This document shows, in pieces, positions 33,002 through 46,468 of a DNA stretch of 64,000 nt. The translations under genes and the position numbers were made by a program. The stretch comes from Carallia brachiata (Eukaryota > Streptophyta > Magnoliopsida > Malpighiales > Rhizophoraceae): positions 2,849,555-2,913,554 of the forward strand of contig JADCRB010000075.1 of NCBI GenBank assembly GCA_021464245.1, written 5' to 3'. Within the stretch, counting starts at the first letter, position 1; each line of letters starts with the position of its first letter. The notes under the pieces were generated by a model, which was not told the DNA's origin, did not search any database, and saw only the letters and a list, made by a program, of their open reading frames with translations.

Positions 33002-36000
33002 TTACAAGAAAATACACAATTCAGATTTTGGAGTAAAGATGACCATGCTTTCACCAAAGCGTTCAACTAGAGATGCCTGCAAATTTCCAGCATCCATGTC
33101 CTCCTTCCACGCCTGAGCAAGCACATTTGATGTCTTTGACGCCTGTGCACCAACCTCCCTTCCTGGCACTTTTTCACCGGGAGGTAGCCGGGACATTGGT
33201 TGCACACCCACATTGGATGCCCCAACAGCTGTGGGAAATTTGCCTGCTGCCCCTTGCATATTGACTTGCATGGAATTCATTGGCATAACGCTCATCGCGC
33301 CATCTTTAGCTATTTTTTTGAGTGGTGGTTGCTGCATTAAGTTGTCTGTGCTTGCCTTGCGTTTATCTAGATTAACAGGAAGCACACAACAGGTTAGGGA
33401 TGAAAGTTAGATTTCTCAATGCGGTCATACAAGAAGTAACCATCCTTCACCCAAAAAAACACATTGATGAAAGATATTAGCATATATACAAAATCAGACG
33501 CCAGTCATATGCACATCATTCAATGAACTTTAGCATCATTACTGTTTACCAGACTATCATGAAGAAAAAGCTTCCAAGGATTGTATCTTAGTTATTGCAT
33601 AACCAGTGATCAAGCATCAACTAAGACACATGCAGACTGGCTTCTATGAGAGTTTTATAAGGGATAACATTTTTTGATGTGCCGAACAATAGTTCTCTGG
33701 TTTAAATAGAGATTCCATCTGGACTCTTATCAGACAAAAATTAACAGCTGAACAATCGTATGTTTTCCCAGGCTTTTTGTTTGTTCCCCTTTGGAGTCAC
33801 TCCAAACGACTTTAAAACATCTGGGAATATTTGGTAACTCTATGTCTAATAAAACTACATATACGTGTTCACAACCCGCACACACCAAAACAAGCAAGAA
33901 ATAAAGGAAAGCCCAATTCCAGACTCCAAAGACACAAAAGCATGCAAAGAATTACACAGAATACATTAGCATATACCCAACTATACATCTCTCAGTGACA
34001 CAAGGTTGAGGAAGACATACTGGGCATTGCAGTCATAACTCTCCCATTGTTCTTCCAAACAGAACGAGCTGGCGCTAGCAAACCAGGAAATCTTTTCAGC
34101 CGATCATACAAACATAGACCAGCGGCTTGCTGAATGGTTTATATCTAGGTTAGTAAGAATGCTTACAGTACCAAGCCAGTATAGAAAATTTAGCATCAAA
34201 CTGAAATGTGAACTCACCATCAAGGCCCCATAAACACGCCAAGCTTCCTGCCTCTTTGCCTCATTCTTTTGCTTCTCAAGAAGCAATTCTGGCTCAAGAA
34301 GCATCAAATATGGCTCAAGATTTGGTAGGATAAGAAGACGAACCTATCAAAAGACAAGAACCACTATAAATTTCTCAAAATCAAGACAGGGAAAATGTTT
34401 GCTGAGAATACAAGGACAAGAATGCTATCTGGACTGAGTAAAATGGGCATGACATGCTCTCTGTGTAATAGAAGCCAGAGTCAGGAAAGCCATCACCCTC
34501 TTTTTCATCAGAAAGGGTTTCATGCCTTTCGGAATTTTTGCAATAAAGAGTTTTCCCACTGTACTAAAACCTGCACCTTTGTGGTTGCAAGCATGTGAAC
34601 TTTCGGCTGGACCAAGAACAGCCCATTAAGACAGGAATTTGAACTAAATCTTGATAAGATTGTCAAACACAGATGACAAGGAAAAACAATTCAAATAGCT
34701 AACATGAAAAAATCTTCAATATAAAACCTGCTATTATAAAAGAGAAGAAGGAGATGATATAATCTTCAATGTAAGATCGCTCTTACAAATAAAAAGGAGG
34801 AGATGATAATGGAAAATTCCTCAATATAAAACAACTGTAACACCAAAAAAAAAAAGGCCATTCAAAATAGAGGGATACCACACTGGATCCCAAAACTGCC
34901 AGTCCTTGTATTGCACCATAATGTTGAGGTAGTGCTTTTGTTGGATCCAAGAATGCATGGAGTAAAGTCCTTGTTATTCGTGGCTGCAGATTGTGGTAAA
35001 CATGCCCAAATCTGACACAAATCAACCAGAATGAAATATATAAAACATTTGTCTTTAGAAAACAAATTGAAGGGCTTTACTATTTCAGTCTCCAACAAAA
35101 ATTTCACTTGTATGCTTTAGATAATGCAGACTAGCAACGTAATATTTGCTAAAAGTGTTCAAATAAAAAATTACAAAAAGAAAAGAAATGGTTTTGCATT
35201 GTATGTATTTTAAAAGCGTGAGAATCAAGTATGGCACGGAATTCCAACCAACCTAATCAGAAGATGTCTTCTTATTGAATAATCAGAGGCATGATGGAAA
35301 GATTTGATGGATTTCCATTAAAAAGAACCCACTTAAAATAGGATAAATGACTTCATATTATTGCATTATTCTACAAAACAAATGTAAAAAACTCACCTTT
35401 TGCATATTGAAGCAACCAGGTTTGCTGTGAAGTTTCTGAGCTCCCAGTGACTGTCAGAAATTCTATTTCCCAACTTTTTAGCAACTAGGCAGGTGATGAT
35501 AGGCGGCATCAATTGGTGCAGCTAAAGAAGATGAAAGTAATGTTACACACATAGAAAGCATGCCTTCAAACTAAAACATAAAAAATTTAGTCATTTATCA
35601 ACCATTAGAATTGTTGAAACTGCAATGTCATCACATGCATAGGGATCAAATACAGGGAAAATCAACAACAATTTATTACCATATTTCTTTTCATTTTATA
35701 TGTAAAAAGCCAGATCCGATACACCAACAATGGACTTACATAAGGCTCTATATGTACATGAGGATTTTGAAGAAGGCTCCGGGCAACACGCATCAAAGCA
35801 AATAGAAGAGAAAAATTATTCAAATTCCGTGTAACCTGAGATCATTGTGAAGAAAGATAAGCGTAAAACAATAAATGAGAATGTTTGACTTCAGAATATA
35901 TCAAAGAAGTAGACCACATAGGACCTCAAGCGTACCTCATTAGCAATGAAGTATGTGAAATAAGGAACCAAAGGATGGAGTCCCGAGTCAGTTGCCAAGC

Positions 36001-37333
36001 TGGCTAATGCTTGTTTGAAGAGGATAGTGTCAGATTTTCTTAACGTAAACTCTGAGATTTTATCGAAGTAAAGCTGCGTAATGGTGGATTCAAACATCCT
36101 ATGAGAGATTGAAATGACAAAAAATGGCAGACAAATGAATAGAACAAGCAATGTAGAATTTACTTGAAGCTCCTTAGATAATATGTGCTTGACAGGTAAT
36201 TTGATGTCGACCGGAAGACCATCTTCCTTGTACTCTGATCTTTTGCCATCATTGGACGCTGTAAGTGCTGCAAACATAGCCCAATATCAAACCTGAAAGT
36301 TCATATCTAGGTCAATTAAACGATGCCTCAATAAATTCAGCAGACCAACAAGCTGGAGATTATGAGCACCACATTGTATGCAATCTTTTCTCAAAATTCA
36401 TATATAAAACCAGTTTACTACTGAGAGAGAGCATTTTAAATCTCTAATTTTTTGCCTCTTACAAGAAACCTATGAACCAAGTCACTCCACTCTCAGCGAC
36501 CTAATTAGCAACAAAAGCATAGCACATAAGATCACAAGAATACCTTCAACTGGTGCATTCTCCGGAATTGCAGGTTGAACGCCTTCAATTGCTAGCCAGT
36601 GTGCAGTAACAGACGTATCCAGAGGTGCTTTTGGCATAGGCGCTTCAATCACCTACACACAAACATAAGTTCCAATAATAATAATAAGCACATTAACTCT
36701 TTTCCTCACATCAACAACACATTTAAAAATTCTAAAATCATTCATGATCAATGATTTTCTTACATCCTTAAAATCCACATCCTTGTCATCAACGTAATAC
36801 AAATCTTTATGTCCAGCAGCTCTCTTAAACCTAAGGGGATCGCCCGACCCGAATCCATATATTGGCTGCACCAGAAAATAATATATATATATATATATAT
36901 ATCAAATTATAATTCGGAGCTAAATTATCAACAAATATATCTATTAAAAACCCCAAAAAAAAAAAAAAAAAAAAAATCAAAGATTTAAGAACTAAACCTC
37001 CACATTTCTCAATTTAAGAGCACTATCGACATCATCTGCAGTCAAGATGGTCCTTCTTGAGTGGCGCATGCACTTAATTGCCTCCTTCACAAATTTAATT
37101 TCCCAAAAAAAATAAATAAATTGCAAAAAATCAAAAATAATTAAAGTAAATAGACAGCTAATAAAAGAAAATTTGTTAAGAGAATCTTGTTAGAAAAAGA
37201 AAATTACCTGCATGATCTCGCTAACACGGTACTCGACATCGGGGGCAAGAGCGAGAGCGACGTCCGGGGACAAATTTGTAATTCCGATGCTCTGCGCAAT
37301 CACCTCGATCGCCTCCTTTGGTACTACGCTCAT
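33002..37333 (-). CDS. TAF6: Transcription initiation factor TFIID subunit 6
   Basis: Twelve exons on the minus strand (37333-37208, 37084-36998, 36865-36764, 36652-36544, 36267-36164, 36073-35936, 35835-35740, 35521-35397, 35011-34879, 34343-34218, 34129-34021, 33366-33002) join in frame to 539 residues; Arabidopsis TAF6 is of similar size. The start [18 protein letters not shown] with [14 protein letters not shown] and [14 protein letters not shown] is the histone fold that pairs with TAF9. The central part (for example [18 protein letters not shown]) is the HEAT-repeat TAF6 C domain. The tail is Met/Gln/Pro-rich. TAF6 is a scaffold subunit of TFIID and SAGA-like complexes in the nucleus. 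All twelve borders are GT-AG. It is convergent with FtsZ1. No break is seen. Confidence 0.95.
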
Positions 37334-38517
37334 TTTTTTTTTTTTTAAATATTTCTATTATTATTTTCGTTATTGTAGATTAATTTTTGCATCAATTTGG
37401 CCGCATAGTTTTTGATTAAATTACCCAAAAAAATAAAACAAATTTATTTTTCGAATGCTACTTGGGAATGAATCCGAATTTAGGGTTTTATTTGCATTGC
37501 AGTCAACGTTAGGAAGGCGGTCGGTGTAAGAGACGGAGTTTATTGGGCTTTCATAAATGGGCCAAGAATATTGGGAATTCTGTTAAATCTGGGCTCAAAT
37601 TGAGGTTTTGATGAAATTTGAACGTGCCGAATGGAATTTTACTGAATAAGTTGTACAACTGTAAACTATTGCTCGGTGGATTCAGTGAATAAATGTTTAG
37701 TCCTCGATGTATTCTATTTTCAACTCGAATTCTTCTGATTATTATTGAAATCTCGTATAAATAAACGGCACATAAGTTCTAATATATATCTTTAGTAACT
37801 TATAAACGCTCTTTAATCTTACGCTGAGAACACCTCCTCATTCCTAAACTTTGTTTGATAAAAGATTTAAAAAAAAAAAAAAAAAAGGAAAACTATTGGA
37901 TTATTGGCCCAAGAAAACAATTGGACCACGTGGCACTACAAATTACTTTGTAAGAAATCTCGTTACTCCATGCAAACTTGCCATTTGTGTCCAACACGCA
38001 GAAAAAAACAAGTACTCGGTAATGTCTCAAATTTTAGATTGGCAGAAGCGACACAACAACTCAAACTTGGGTTTAGGAACTACAGTGTTCAGTGAAATAA
38101 AAAACAAGTGCAACAACCGCAAATTTTCTAGACTATTACCAAGCAGTCAATTATGTTTGCTAACAGTATGGTTTTGCACCGTTAGTTTGTCAATCACAAC
38201 ATCAGAACTCACAACAATGACAAACAAATCCTTAACTCTTTAAGAGTCTTGTTCTGAAAATAAATGGCAAGTTGTGCTAAAGAAGAGGGCAAAAGGCTTC
38301 ATATTTATTTGTGTCTGACACTTAATTTACTTATAATTTACAGAGTTGTTTTACACCTGAGTATTTTCACTTCACTCAAATCATCAAAAGGGGAGTCAAA
38401 CACAATTTTTCAAACATGAAGAGATTGATAAAGGGGGAGCAATAGCATCGCAAGACACACAGAACAGCAAACAAGAAAAACCGGTGGCACTGTGGCAGTG
38501 GCAGGCCACTGTTGGCA
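37334..38517. other. Intergenic between TAF6 start and SYP5 end
   Basis: Both genes read on the minus strand, so this holds the TAF6 promoter and leader (right of 37333) and the 3' flank of SYP5 (left of 38518). A poly-A run at 37869-37886 is present. A plus-strand reading frame at 37851-38243 has no recognisable domain. Confidence 0.6.
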
Positions 38518-40837
38518 TTACAAGTATTTGACCAGTAAATATATGACAATTGCCAGAATCACGATCCCAACAACAGCTATAAGCATGCACATGCATGAGC
38601 AACCGCCCTTGGTGCGCTTGTTCAAAATTGCCAGATTCTTCTGCACCCGCTGCCATAGATGCAACAAAATGGAAAATGTCACACAAATCTGATTTTCAAA
38701 TGAGACACAAATTTGACATAAATCAAAAGAGAGGATATCCTTTACATAATACAAAACACAACCCCGTCACACCCCCCCCCCCAGGGGGCCCCCACCCCAA
38801 GGCCCCTACATTTGCTCAACCACCAATAGGTAAACTACCTAAGCTTTATCGAATGTAATAATATCTTTAAAAAATGCAAGGTCACCAATTAGCAGATCTG
38901 CAAAGAGTACAACAGCTTTGCGAACAAGGACCAGAAAAGCTTACTAATAAGGTGCAACAAATAAATATGATTATGCAGCATAAGCAATTTATTCTCCCTT
39001 AAGAGTGTGTGTGTGTTTTTTTTTTAGGGAGAGAGGGGGGGGGGGAGGAAGCTCAGGTAACATTTTCCCTCATCTTTTTTCTTATATTTCTCAGTCACTC
39101 TTAGTTCTATAAAAGTCGCCTGTATTGAATTTTCACAGCATAGATTAAAAAAATACAAATGCACAATATAGCTATAAATGTCAAATGTATTCACGAGATG
39201 ATTAATGGCACATAAGTATCAACAAAATGACAAAGAGGCTCTAAGCTAGGTGAAATTATTACACGCAAGCGGGAGTCTGTGACATCCACGTGCTGGTCCA
39301 AATCATCCTGCAAGAAAGCAAGCAACCCATACTAGTTAAAAGAGCCTAGAATGATCAAGTTATCAGGTGTCAAATAAAAGGTTTATAAAACTCAAAGAAG
39401 TAAACACCTAGCTTCTTGAACCATAACAAAAGTAATTAAAATTCGTACAATAAGTCTGGTGTGAAGATCAAGCTCCTCATTGACTGCCAGTGCAATATGT
39501 TTTGTACTCACTACCGTCTCTTCTAGCTTCTCAAGTCCTTCATCTTGCTCTGCTTCAAAATACTACTGCATAAGAATCTCATGTTCCGCAAAAGAGAGAA
39601 CAATAACCATATATGGAAGCTGTAAAAAATAGGTAATAAAGAGTTGCCTCTCATAATTTGTCGTTGAAGACCAACAAGGCCTTGGTTGTCCAAGCCAGTC
39701 GTTCTGCTCATGGCATCAGCTGGCTTTATTTCAGGGCCAAGCAAGCTATCCCTGTTGGCAAAATTAGACATATTCAAGGCGGAAGCCATTTGGTTCACCT
39801 TTGTTCTGAGATTTGTTACCATGTCCCTGCGCCGATTCATCTCTTTCTCTGATCTGTGCATGACAAAAGCAGCACAAATAACCTTCAGTAGTAACAACAA
39901 CAACTAAACGTTACTCTGTCAAAATCAAAAAAGCTTGCATTTTTACAAAGTTTGATTAACAGCACAAAAATGAACCATGTGATGAATCAACAAGCATCAG
40001 AGCAAGAAGAAGACAGAAATTCAAACATTATCAAAGCAATTTATCCTCCAAAGAGCACTGTTAATTCTAATCTACCCACAACTACAAAACCCACTGAAAG
40101 GTTCCCCCTCCCCACAAAGGTTATTCTACTGTGTACAAACACCAACAGTTACCTTTTTTTTTTTTTTCTTTCCATATCCGCTGCATAATTATCCACCGGA
40201 ATTCAGCACATAGAACCACATGCTATACTGTTCTTTCATAGTTGCACGATCATATACACCAAAACAGACATACAACAGTGCTCTCATTCGTGACATTGCC
40301 TAGCACTACAACACCGTGCCGAGACAAGCATGCACACAAAAGGAAAATTTTGGAATTAAACAAGGAAACTTAAAATTCATCATATAGAAGCACACGCTAG
40401 ACTGTTCCTTCGTAGTCGCGTAAATTGTGCAATCATATACAGCAAAACAAACAGACAACAGCGCTCTCAATTGCCACATTGTCTAGCACTACAACACCCA
40501 GACAAGCACGCACACAAAAAGGAAAATTTTGAGTTTAAGCACGGAAATTATTGTAATTGACATAAAAATTTAAAAAAAAAAAACACAGCAGCACAAAAGG
40601 GGGACGAAAAACAAGTTACATTTGCTGCTTGCCGGGAAGTTTAGACAAAAGGGACTGCAAGCTATCCAGCCGAGTTCCCAATATGGTAATCTTCCTCCGC
40701 GTGGCAGACGCGTGCCGCTGGGCGTCCGGTCCGGAAGCCGGAAACGAGCTCCGATCAGCGATCATGCCGGTGATATCGTCGGCGAGCTTTACAGCCTCCT
40801 GATATTCTTTCATCCACGGGTCCAAAGCCGACGCCAT
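38518..40837 (-). CDS. SYP5: Syntaxin of plants 51/52-type Qc-SNARE
   Basis: Five minus-strand exons (40837-40620, 39853-39648, 39549-39449, 39307-39263, 38649-38518) join in frame to 233 residues; plant SYP51/SYP52 are about 232-233. The N-terminal part starts MASALDPWMKEYQEAVKLAD. The Qc-SNARE helix runs from QRQIMREQDEGLEKLEETV across exons 2-5 to RRVQKNLAIL. A Cys-rich stretch (CSCMCM) and a C-terminal membrane anchor (VVGIVILAIVIYLLVKYL) close the protein. SYP5 proteins act in membrane fusion at the trans-Golgi, prevacuolar compartment and tonoplast with VTI, SYP2 and VAMP7 partners. Intron 2 seems to use a GC donor (AGAG|GCAACT), since no GT is available in the next 14 bases and the protein fits exactly. 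Which of SYP51 or SYP52 is orthologous is not decided here. Confidence 0.94.
40207..40548. repeat. Tandem duplication of about 173 bp in SYP5 intron 1
   Basis: 40207-40370 and 40380-40548 are diverged copies: both contain 'gactgttc/actgttct', 'atcatatacagcaaaac', 'tagcactacaacacc' and 'acacaaaaaggaaaatttt'-like blocks in the same order. The copies differ by many substitutions and small indels, so the event is old. No effect on splice sites is seen. Confidence 0.75.
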
Positions 40838-43070
40838 TTTTTTTTCTTCCTTTTTTTTTTTTGAACCCTAAATCACAATCGCAAACCACGACGCCCGATC
40901 AAGTCTCGAATCATATACAATAAATCCTCAATTTCGCCAAAAAAAAAAAACCCTAGAGCAAGGGATCGGAAATTACCTCTTGGATTGCGTGAATTGGGGG
41001 AAATTGTGGTGGATGCAGAGAATGGGAGGTGTGGGGGAATTGTGATTAAAACGAGGTCGTATTTGCTTTGTGGACAAAACACGGCGACACCGTCAACAAC
41101 TCTGCAGTATTTGTCCGGCCCCGTCGTCGTTTACAAGCTTCCCAATCGATTTCATAATATAAAATTAATGAATTAATAATATATGGAATCTAAAAAACAA
41201 TGAGTACTTTGATCGTACGGCGTCGTTGGACCCTGCAGGACTAGTGATGGTTGGTTAAATTAACGGATGGATGGCTACCAAACTAGTTATTAGGTAGAGC
41301 TTCGTTATCAATAAATTAAAGTGCGTCTCGCAAGAATTTGAATTGTACCTCTTTCATTCTCTCCTTGACTGCTACAAGCAAAATTGCAATTTTGCGAGTT
41401 GTAACAGATATAATTTGATCTTTAAAATATAGCAATTACGTTATTATAGAATTTTTTTTAACAAATATAGCTGATCGTTAAAATTCATTACTTTGCGTGA
41501 GGAGTCGGGATGACATTGTCTTTGGATCTGAAAAAAAAAAAGTTAAAACTCATATTTCAATAACTGAGAAAATGTTTGGAAGAAACAAAGGTTGAACTAT
41601 TGACTTCTGTTCGAGTATAGTATCACTAAACTAATTACTGATTAAAAGCCAGTTTTCAGGACAACACATTTTAGCGAATAGGTAAAATTACTAATTAAGG
41701 GCCATGTCACAAAAATTGGCTATTGGGCCAATTAAGCCTCTGTTAACTGAAGCCCAAACTCAAACAAATAATTAATCAAAATAATTAAAATGCATAATTA
41801 ATTAATTCAGTTCATTATTATGTTATTGTATTGTATGCCTGTTTATGTTTTTTAAATCCTTAAAGGTAACCACATAGAGAAAGTTAAAAATACGCAATTA
41901 ACGATTATTATTTATTAGGTATAAATATGCATCTAAAATATGTTTAGGGTCCATAAGCAGTGACAATTGCCCTACGAATACTTACTTTCGCTACGTTAAA
42001 TTATATTGTTATTCTGATGACGTAAAAACTTACATCAAAATAGTTAAACTACTTTTAATTTGTATTTTTAATACAAACAATATTCTATAATTAGTTTTTA
42101 TTATGACTAATCAACTGTCAATAATCACTAAATAGTAAATAATAATTTTTTTTTTGTTAATAAAATCAGTAAATGAGAGTGGTGCTCTACAAATCCATCA
42201 AAAAAATTTGCTTATACTTCTTATTCGAGATAAACCAGTCAATCTATATTAAATTTAAGAGAAAACACATACCATATCATTTAGCAAATATCACTAAACC
42301 ATTCTTTAGTCCCACCAAACACTTCCGGCAGGATTTGGGACACCGAATACTAGTTTTCTTTGATTGCACCGGGAGTAATTATTGTAGAGCTACAGTCACA
42401 AGATCTAAACGGTACAGTTACATACATTCTCAGTTTAAGAATAGGATTCAAATGCTAGTGCCTACTGCCTACCAACAAAAAAAAGTAATTATTGTAGTAT
42501 ATAAATACATAATGTAATTAAATTTTAAACATAAGTTGACAGAAAGGGTAATATGAAACTGAAAAGTTTATGCAACCGCCTAACGGTTGGGTTGTCAACA
42601 ATTGATGTAAACATTGAAAATTTGTGTATTATGAAGATAGTAATCATAAGATGTACTACTATCTTTTGTGGTATTTATGAATATAGTCGTACTTGCATTA
42701 GGTTTTGTTGGTTTCACATAGAGCCATGTCTGGGACGCACAAAATCAATGCTTTTTTTTGGAGTCGTGATATTCAGTCGAGGGGTTAGGTACATTGGAGT
42801 AATATAGTTATTTGACTACTTTCTTTTTTTTTTTAATTTATTACATATTAATTTTGAGTATATTGTATATCAACTTTAACCATTATGCACATGTTGTATA
42901 TATATATTTATATTTTTTTTTCTTTTGGTGCAAGGGAAATCACGAAAATAAAACTTTTTTTTTACAGTTTTGCAAACATTACTCCACTCTATCGGCAGCC
43001 AGCCATAAGGCTATACAAACTGATAAGGGGGAGATAAAAAAAATATTTCTTCTAACTTAGTATTCGTGCT
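40838..43070. other. Intergenic: SYP5 promoter and AT-rich DNA
   Basis: 40838-41160 is the SYP5 leader and promoter. The rest is AT-rich with no recognised gene; reading frames at 42173-42517 and 42553-42807 have no domain and lack coding character. Confidence 0.55.
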
Positions 43071-43074
43071 CATT

Positions 43075-44250
43075 TTAATAAAAAAAGTCAATACAAAAAT
43101 TTCTTTCTCGAACAGTATGCGGAAGATGAATATCCCATTCACCCCTACGAAGTGAACCAATGTCCATAAGCAACACAGCCAAGGGGTCAGAGACAACACA
43201 TTTAAAGCAAATTAAGTGCAAAACTTCAAGAGAGACAGTCTCAAAAGTAACACTTAAAAAACCAAGAGCCCAAACAGGTTCCAAGTCATGCCAAAAACCC
43301 AGAAGCTTTGCTACCATATTAGAGGTCACACCTGATGGAGTCATAAAACCACCCAGCCAAACTCCACGATCATCCCGCAAAAGGCCCCCATAACCAGCCT
43401 GATCCGAATTACCACAAGCTCTGTCATTTATATTAATTTTAATCCACCCTGGTGGAGGAGCTTCCCACCCAACTAAGCGTGGCACCTTGTAGTTATGAAC
43501 TTCAAGAAAGGAAAAGCTAGCGAAGCAATCATTCACCAAATGTTTGATCTGCCTAACAAGTTTGAAATGCGATGACTGAGTCCCACCAATAACTTCTTCA
43601 TTTCTATTTTTCCAGACAGACCAACACACACAGATAAAAACCATCCCTGGATCCTTTAGAGAAATAAAGCAAGAATGCTTTTTTAAGCATGTGTGGAGCC
43701 AAGCCTCCAAAAGAAGCAAAAAGAAGAAAGGACCGGATACCCAGCCATCAACAAGCAATTCTTCCCACACCCGACAGACTGAACCACAACCGCGAAGGAG
43801 GTGTAAGACATCTTCAGGAGCAGCTTGCACCTTTGACAAATGGAAGATTCACAAAGACCTCTCTTCATGCGTTCTAAATTAGTCAACAACCTTCCTTTTA
43901 GAACCAACCATAGGAACGTTTTATATTTAGTGGGCACTTTTAATTTCCATATTCATAGCCAATCATTGAGCATACCACGAGATTGATGCCTTCGTGACAA
44001 CCATGCATATCCGTCCTTAGAAGTGTAAGCACCATTAGAGCTAGCCATCCAACATACGGTATCATGACCCAAAGCATGTCGTGGAAGTGGGACAGCCCTG
44101 ATCAAATGCCCAACCTCAGAAGGAATATCCGTGTGAACTGCATCCAAGTTCCATCGACCATTCACAATCACCTCACTCACCATAAGCAGCTGAGCATCAT
44201 TGGAACTAATAGATGGAACAAGACTGCAAGTACCTGGATATTGCATATGA
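43075..44250 (-). mobile_element. LINE (non-LTR retroelement) 3' fragment, degenerate
   Basis: On the minus strand, 44246-43953 and 43937-43683 share a frame that is broken by a TGA at about 43953. They include the zinc-binding region found after the RT of plant LINEs (PTKYKTFLWLVLKGRLLTN, then SSICQRCKLL). A frameshift leads to 43839-43075, with the RNase H-like domain (PPPGWIKININDRACGNSDQAGYGGLLRDD). In that domain the usual catalytic Glu position reads VAKLLGFW instead of an AE pair, so it is inactive. The RT core and everything upstream are missing, which is the common 5' truncation of LINEs. No poly-A tail or target duplication could be assigned. Confidence 0.85.
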
Positions 44251-44439
44251 GTTTGAGTCTGTTGAACATGATTTTAAAAATTTTATATTATTATATTGAT
44301 TATATCGATCTTATTCTTTATATACATAAATTATTTTTAAAGAATAAAAATTTGGTGGGACCCACCATCTCTCCTCTCCCGCTTTCTCTCTTCTCCGCAT
44401 TTGTATCCTAGTTATTTGCCTTGTCTGTGTATCATTTTT

Positions 44440-44990
44440 GTAATGGATAATAGATTAAAAAGTTATAAATCGTTAATAATTTTTATAATTGAGTAATAAA
44501 CATTTTTGAATTTTCAAATCAATCTTAAACTTTTAACTTTCATTCCATAAACAAGATTTGGTCAAATTGGCAGACACATAGTTTAACCTAATTAAAATTG
44601 TATAAATATATCCTAAAAATATGTATACGTTTACATATGTATTTAATTGAATTTCTTTTCTTTCTCCCATATATAAAAGTGGCAAAAATCATAAATTTTA
44701 CTATATTCATTATTTGTGCTTTTTATATGTGAGAGAAAAGAAAAAAATTTAGTGAAACAAGTACATTGACATAATTTTGTATTTTTAAGATATATTTGTT
44801 TGGTTTTTTTGTATTGTTTTAGTAGGCCAAATTATGTTTCTTCCAATTTGATCAAATCATATCTAAAAAAAGGACTTATATGAAATAAAAATTAAAGGTT
44901 CAAAATTGATTTAAAAAGTCAAAAAATTTTGGAACTCAATTATAAAATTTTTTAAAGGTTTAAGACTTATTATTACCTAATCCCACGGGT
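44440..44990. mobile_element. Foldback element with about 190-bp inverted repeats
   Basis: The left arm (about 44450-44635, with 'tttataattgagtaataaac' and 'ttggtcaaattggcagacac') is the inverted copy of the right arm (about 44800-44985, with 'ttccaatttgatcaaatcat' and 'ggaactcaattataaaattt'). A central unpaired part holds CT/AG-rich text. No protein is encoded. Exact ends and target duplication are uncertain. Confidence 0.65.
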
Positions 44991-45793
44991 TAATGAATCG
45001 GTACTAGCCTAGCAGCTAACTACAATTAAGCCAAAAAAAAAAAAAAAAAAAAGGACATCAAGGAGATGTCGGATCCTACAAAAAATGCAAGGAAAATAAA
45101 CTTTATTTATTGGGAGATGTTAGATCCTTCGGAATCACAGCGATCCTTTAGTCTGATTCCAACTCGACATTTTTTGAATTTTGAGAATAGTTGCTATTTG
45201 GAGAGCACGTTACAATAAAAGTTGCAATTGGTGTGTATGGGTGAAGATTTATTATCATCGATTGTCAATATTTATATGTAAGACACCTTTAGATTGCATA
45301 AAAAATATTTTTTTTATTAAAACTCTTTTTTTTTTCCCTTTCTTTCTATATTTTTCTTTCTGTAATCACCGATTGTCAAGATTATCGAGAGAGATACATT
45401 AGTTGCCAAACTAATCAAGTTACCGATTAATTTGATACAACTGTTAAAGCTTTCCTTTTGTAACCATCGATCGCCAAAAATCATCAGGTGAAACACATTG
45501 GCTGTCAAACTAATCAAATTATCGATCGATTAATTTGCTAAAACTATTAAAACTTGGATTTGTTCAGACATTTGATTTCTTTGTCTTTCTACTCTACTCT
45601 TCTTAATTCTAATGTAAACATTATGATTTATCAATAAAATTAATTTACCTTGATCATGAAAACAAAAAACAAAAAAAAGAAAAAAGGAAGAAAGAAAGAA
45701 AGAAATTTGCAGCCAATGTATGCCTTATTCACTCAACCCTAGACAAAGTCCATGCTCCTACTTGGATAAACACAACGCAGCTCATTAAAAAGG

Positions 45794-46291
45794 AGATATG
45801 TATAAATTAAATTCTAAATCTTTCTTTTTTTAATATTTAAGTCTTAAATTTTTTTTACATTTTATTTGAATTCTAAATTTTTTAATTTCTTACCACATCA
45901 GTTCTTTTGTTTAAGAAAAGTGGTCAATCTATTACTAAATAAGTTTAACTTAATACAAAGTATTAAAAAAAAGTCAAATACATAAATCAAATATTTTTTT
46001 CATTAACAAAATATGTACATTAAATATTTTTTTAATTAATAAATACACGAATTAAATATGTAGTATATATATTATTTGATACAAAAAATATTCAATTCAT
46101 ATATTTAACCTTTTTGTAAATAATTTTTGGTAAGGTCAAAATTATTTTTTAATAGATTGATCATTTTTTTTAATAGAAAGACTAATTTAATAAAAAAAAA
46201 TTAAACACTTTAAAATTTAAATAAAATTTTAAAAAAATTTAAAATTTAAATATAAAAAAATTTAAAAATTTATAACTAAAATTATACCTAA
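45794..46291. mobile_element. AT-rich foldback/MITE element (family B, copy 1)
   Basis: The arms about 45794-46015 and 46030-46291 are inverted copies. For example, 'tcaaatacataaatcaaata' on the left pairs with 'attcaattcatatatttaac' on the right, and 'aaagtggtcaatctatt' pairs with 'aatagattgatcatttttt'. The element is bounded by CTCATTAAAAAGG on both sides (45781-45793 and 46292-46304), a 13-bp direct repeat. A second element with the same internal text is at 63369-63833. It lies only about 170 bp upstream of the PP4 start codon, so it may sit in that gene's promoter. Confidence 0.68.
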
Positions 46292-46468
46292 CTCATTAAA
46301 AAGGGAAACAAAACAAAGAAAAAATTAGGTGGGCGCGATAGCAATTATCCAAAACCTCGGCGAGCGCCCTTAAAAAAATCTGAATTCTCAATTTCTCAGG
46401 AGTCACAACTTCACTTAGCTGAGGTCTGCAAATTTTACAGTGAGATTCCTTGGCAGAGAGAGAGAGAG

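Noticed and set aside
38760..38800. C10/G5/C5 runs in SYP5 intron 4 as a possible G-quadruplex
   Set aside because: Runs are irregular and lie in a region where homopolymer errors are likely; the pattern for a four-run quadruplex is not clear.
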